Assembly: GCA_964036665.1 (NCBI GenBank)
Contig: OZ038529.1
Coordinates: 19,540,060-19,604,059, forward strand
Direction of reading: 5' to 3'
DNA length: 64,000 nt
Source of the DNA: Gordius sp. MW1
Lineage: Eukaryota; Nematomorpha; Gordioida; Gordea; Gordiidae
Position numbers and translations under genes: made by a program. The notes under the pieces were generated by a model, which was not told the origin of the DNA, searched no databases, and saw only the letters and a list, made by a program, of their open reading frames with translations. Positions 60,950 to 64,000 of this stretch are shown here, piece by piece. How positions within the stretch are numbered: position 1 is the stretch's first letter; each line of letters opens with the position of its first letter.

Positions 60950-60967
60950 TGGGGGGGGGGGGGGGGG
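60950..60967 (+). repeat. Poly-G run (about 18)
   Basis: A single uninterrupted G-run followed by a purine-rich G/A tract to 61005. Length is uncertain in any assembly. Confidence 0.8.
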
Positions 60968-61620
60968 AGGGAGAAAGGGGACGGTGAGAGGGTGGAGGGT
61001 AGATTGGTGCACGGCTCCCAACGGCAATTGATCGTTGGTTAATATGATATGATAAATATCAACATCATATACAAAATATTTATATCTATTTACTATAAAA
61101 TAGATACATGAAATGCTGAAATATTGTAAAACATTAGAACCCATTTATCAAAATCAGTAACGGAACATGCAGATACATAAAGTTTAAAAAGATTATTGCA
61201 TGAAATTATGAATCAAATATGTTATACATAAAAATTTATATGTACTCTTCTATTTACACATTACCTCCGATCAAAGCCGTCTAATCACATTTGAAGGCTA
61301 AATATTCATATGGTCATTGATTATCACCTTAAAAACTTTATTATTACAAATTAAGATTAGTTATTAATTTATTTACCTGTAATGAGGTAGAAGATTATGT
61401 ACTATTCTCCATATTCCCAATGACTAGCTATCTCCGAATATTGACTCCGTATATAATTAAAACAATATAAAATGTAAAGAATTTAAATATGCAATCTATG
61501 CTAAAATATAGTTTTAATATGATAACCCCTATATATATAGATATTTTTTGAAAAACTTGACACTTCTTGGGTACAAAAGCATATCCATTTATGAAAATTT
61601 TGGAAGTTTTAGCATTGCTC
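60968..61620. other. No gene recognised
   Basis: AT-rich; 61428-61560 is open on the minus strand as part of a 141-codon frame that runs into the Helitron-like end, and it has no domain. Confidence 0.35.
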
Positions 61621-61625
61621 CTCAA

Positions 61626-61935
61626 TCTTATATATAAAAATGAAACTATGTGTGTATATATATATGTATGGCGCCACCTTTTTTGGAGAACTACCAGACC
61701 GATTTGGCTCAAAATTTCACAGTTTATTCCCCACACTCCGGAGCGTGTTTTAATATATGTTCCAGCCAAATCGGTCAAGTAGTTTTCGAGATATTGGGTT
61801 TTATGCGTTTTGACGCGGTATCGAACGTCAATCAAACGCCCTGCCCTCATCACGTACTGCTGCGTATCTTATCTATCTACTATCGTGTAGGTAGTCTGGT
61901 GATAAATGCAGTAGGCATGTGTTGCGGTAAATGAA
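61626..61935 (+). mobile_element. Helitron 5'-end fragment
   Basis: Starts TCTTATATATAAAAATGAAA after an A, then CCAGACCGATTTGGCTCAAA and CCAAATCGGTCAAGTAGTTT. This is the usual layout of animal Helitron 5' ends. No CTAG 3' end was found nearby, so it is truncated. Confidence 0.5.
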
Positions 61936-62120
61936 AACTTTTTACGCACTATCAAAGCCATTTTTTGCTTCAATTATTATTATTATTATAGGACGGTCGT
62001 GTCCCCCCCCCCCTCCTGCGTGGCTAAATAAATTAAAAAATCTAATTTTGTCATTTTTTGCACGTTAAACAAGGAGAAAAATGAAAATACTTTTAACAAA
62101 GTGCCAATAAATGTTGATAT

Positions 62121-62756
62121 ATCCATGGGCGTAGCTAGGTTTTGAATTAGGGGGGGGGCAGATTAAAAAAAAAGGTCTTGACTACCCAACAATTTTCCTG
62201 AGAGCAAAAAAAAAAAAAGGTCTCGACTATCCAAAAATTTTCATGCAACCGTAATTTAAATTTTATTTTACCAAAACAATTTTTTTTTTAAACAAATAGT
62301 AGTTTATTCTAATAATCACATGGGTAAAATACATTGGTAAATAAAATATTAAAAAGAAAACGCGTTAAAATCTAATTGGATGGCATTGATCCGTGTATGG
62401 AAATCGTGTTAGATTTGACGATTTCCATAGTGATTTTATTTTTGTGTAAATTCGCTAATAAGCATCTGTATTAATTGGAGTTAAGTTCAAATAGGGGGGG
62501 GGGGGGGCAGCAGCGCCCCCTGCCCCCGCCTGCCTGGCTAATTAGGGGGTGGGGCAAAACATAATTTTTTTTTTAATTTTTAAGGGTTTTTGTATTGAAA
62601 TCCTCGGCTGCCCCCCCCCCCCCCTAATTTGCGAAACCAAATTTTTTTCAATGCAAAAACATCGAAAAATTTAAAAAATTTATGTTTTGCCCCCCTCTAA
62701 TTGAACTTTTAAACGTTTTGCCCCCCCCCCCTAATCCAAAACCTGGCTTCGCCCAT
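62121..62756. mobile_element. GGGCGTAGC palindromic element, copy 4
   Basis: CATGGGCGTAGCTAGGTTTT at the left, AAACCTGGCTTCGCCCATG at the right. Internal G/C-runs pair across the centre. It contains the GAGAGCAAAAA...GGTCTCGACTATCC unit shared with 34548-34735. Confidence 0.75.
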
Positions 62757-63220
62757 GATTATAGGTAAATTTGACTTAAAAAAATTTGCTTCATGAAAAT
62801 TTAAATTCGAACATTATTGAGGTAAAATTTTGTGTTTTTAACCACCCTTAAAGATATCAATTATTTGTTATTTTTCGTTAAATATCCTATATGCGTATCC
62901 GCATCCGCCTTTTGTTTATATTATATCATAAAGGCCAGGCGCGATATTTTTTTTTTGATTATAGGTAAATTTGACTTAAAAAAAAATTGCTTCATGAAAA
63001 TTTAAATTCGAACATTATTGAGGTAAAATTTTGTGTTTTTAACCACCCTTAAAAATATCAATTATTTGTTATTTTTCGTTTAGTTGAGTTTTTAAATTTT
63101 TTTTTGGTAGTTTTAAATTTTCTTATTTAAATTTTTTAATTTTTTTTTTAAATATTTTTCACGTTAAACAAGGAGAAAAATGAAAATACTTTTAACAAAG
63201 TGCCAATAAATGTTGATATA

Positions 63221-63859
63221 TCCATGGGCATAGCTAGGTTTTGAATTAGGGGGGGGGCAGATTAAAAAGAAGGTCTTGACTACCCAACAATTTTCCTGAG
63301 AGCAAAAAAAAATAAAAAAAGGGTCTCGAATATCCAAAAATTTTCATGCAACCGTAATTTAAATTTTATTTTACCAAAACAATTTTTTTTTTAAACAAAT
63401 AGTAGTTTATTCTAATAATCACATGGGTAAAATACATTGGTAAATAAAATATTAAAAAGAAAACGCGTTAAAATCTAATTGGGTGGCATTGATCCGTGTA
63501 TGGAAATCGTGTTAGATTTGGCGATTTCCATAGTGATCTTTTATTTTTGTGTAAATTCGCTAATAAGCATCTGTATTAATTGGAGTTAAGTTCAAATAGG
63601 GGGGGGGGCAGCCGCGCCCCCTGCCCCCGCCTGCCTGGCTAATTAGGGGGTGGGGCAAAACATAATTTTTTTTTTAATTTTTAAGGGTTTTTGTATTGAA
63701 ATCCTCGGCTGCCCCCCCCCCCCCCCCCCTAATTTGCGAAACCAAATTTTTTTCAATGCAAAAACATCGAAAAATTTAAAAAATTTATGTTTTGCCCCCC
63801 TCTAATTGAACTTTTAAACGTTTTGCCCCCCCCCTAATCCAAAACCTGGCTTCGCCCAT
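63221..63859. mobile_element. GGGCGTAGC palindromic element, copy 5
   Basis: Copy of 62121-62756 carried in the second tandem unit. It differs mainly in homopolymer lengths (for example the C-run near 63713-63729) and one substitution in the left end (GGGCATAGC). Confidence 0.75.
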
Positions 63860-64000
63860 GATTATAGGTAAATTTGACTTAAAAAAATTTGCTTCATGAA
63901 AATTTAAATTCGAACATTATTGAGGTAAAATTTTGTGTTTTTAACCACCCTTAAAGATATCAATTATTTGTTATTTTTCGTTAAATATCCTATATGCGTA

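Larger units (their letters stand above)
62061..64000 (+). repeat. 1.1-kb tandem duplication reaching the window edge
   Basis: 62061-63159 repeats from 63160 onward at very high identity (CACGTTAAACAAGGAGAAAA starts both). A ~125-bp segment (TAGGTAAATTTGACTTAAAA ... ATCAATTATTTGTTATTTTT) occurs at 62760, 62960 and 63862, so the unit also has an internal duplication. The array continues past 64000. Confidence 0.9.

Noticed and set aside
61428-61934. Overlapping ORFs of 70-140 codons on both strands
   Set aside because: They cross a Helitron 5'-end fragment and AT-rich flank; no domain found.

Overview
The window is invertebrate-animal nuclear DNA: AT-rich, intron-bearing and crowded with eukaryotic transposons. 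No bacterial, organellar or CRISPR features were seen. Lineage cannot be fixed from sequence alone. Introns of about 34-41 nt, found both in the host DDX6 gene and in a P element, resemble the short-intron class common in flatworms. The Helitron ends look like those common in arthropods. The LTR element has a tRNA-Trp-type primer site, known from CsRN1/Kabuki-like Gypsy elements.

Layout. 1-6.8 kb: a P-superfamily (THAP) element on the + strand, entering from the left edge. A second, internally deleted P element is inserted in its 3' UTR in the opposite orientation, like the Drosophila KP element; an 8-bp duplication and matching inverted termini define it exactly. 7.1-9.6 kb: hAT relics. 9.7-22.07 kb: a nest of Helitrons. 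A + strand Helitron relic is split 12 bp from its 5' end by a minus-strand Helitron, which itself holds a small Helitron with three internal repeats. The + Helitron also carries a palindromic MITE, a 1.5-kb inverted-repeat element and a 1.7-kb G/C-run foldback element with a perfect 8-bp duplication. 22-39 kb: no certain host gene. It holds a hAT relic, a retroelement RNase H relic, two inversely oriented tandem arrays with a tRNA-minihelix-like motif, several palindromes and low-complexity GC families.

Host genes lie at 39.9-52.4 kb. A partial gene on the + strand has a zona-pellucida-like exon. A complete eight-exon DDX6/Me31B RNA helicase is on the minus strand (477 aa, with motif II reading DEGD). 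A two-exon DPH1 diphthamide-synthesis gene is on the + strand (436 aa). Two small divergent ORFs are uncertain. DDX6 (mRNA decay and translational repression) and DPH1 (eEF2 modification) are divergently arranged about 2.4 kb apart; nothing shows that they are functionally linked.

The right part, 53.9-58.3 kb, is a 4.37-kb LTR/Gypsy element of CsRN1-like type on the minus strand, inserted into a ~130-bp satellite and broken by frameshifts and loss of the integrase catalytic Glu. The last 2 kb is a ~1.1-kb tandem duplication carrying another palindromic GC-rich element, running off the right edge.
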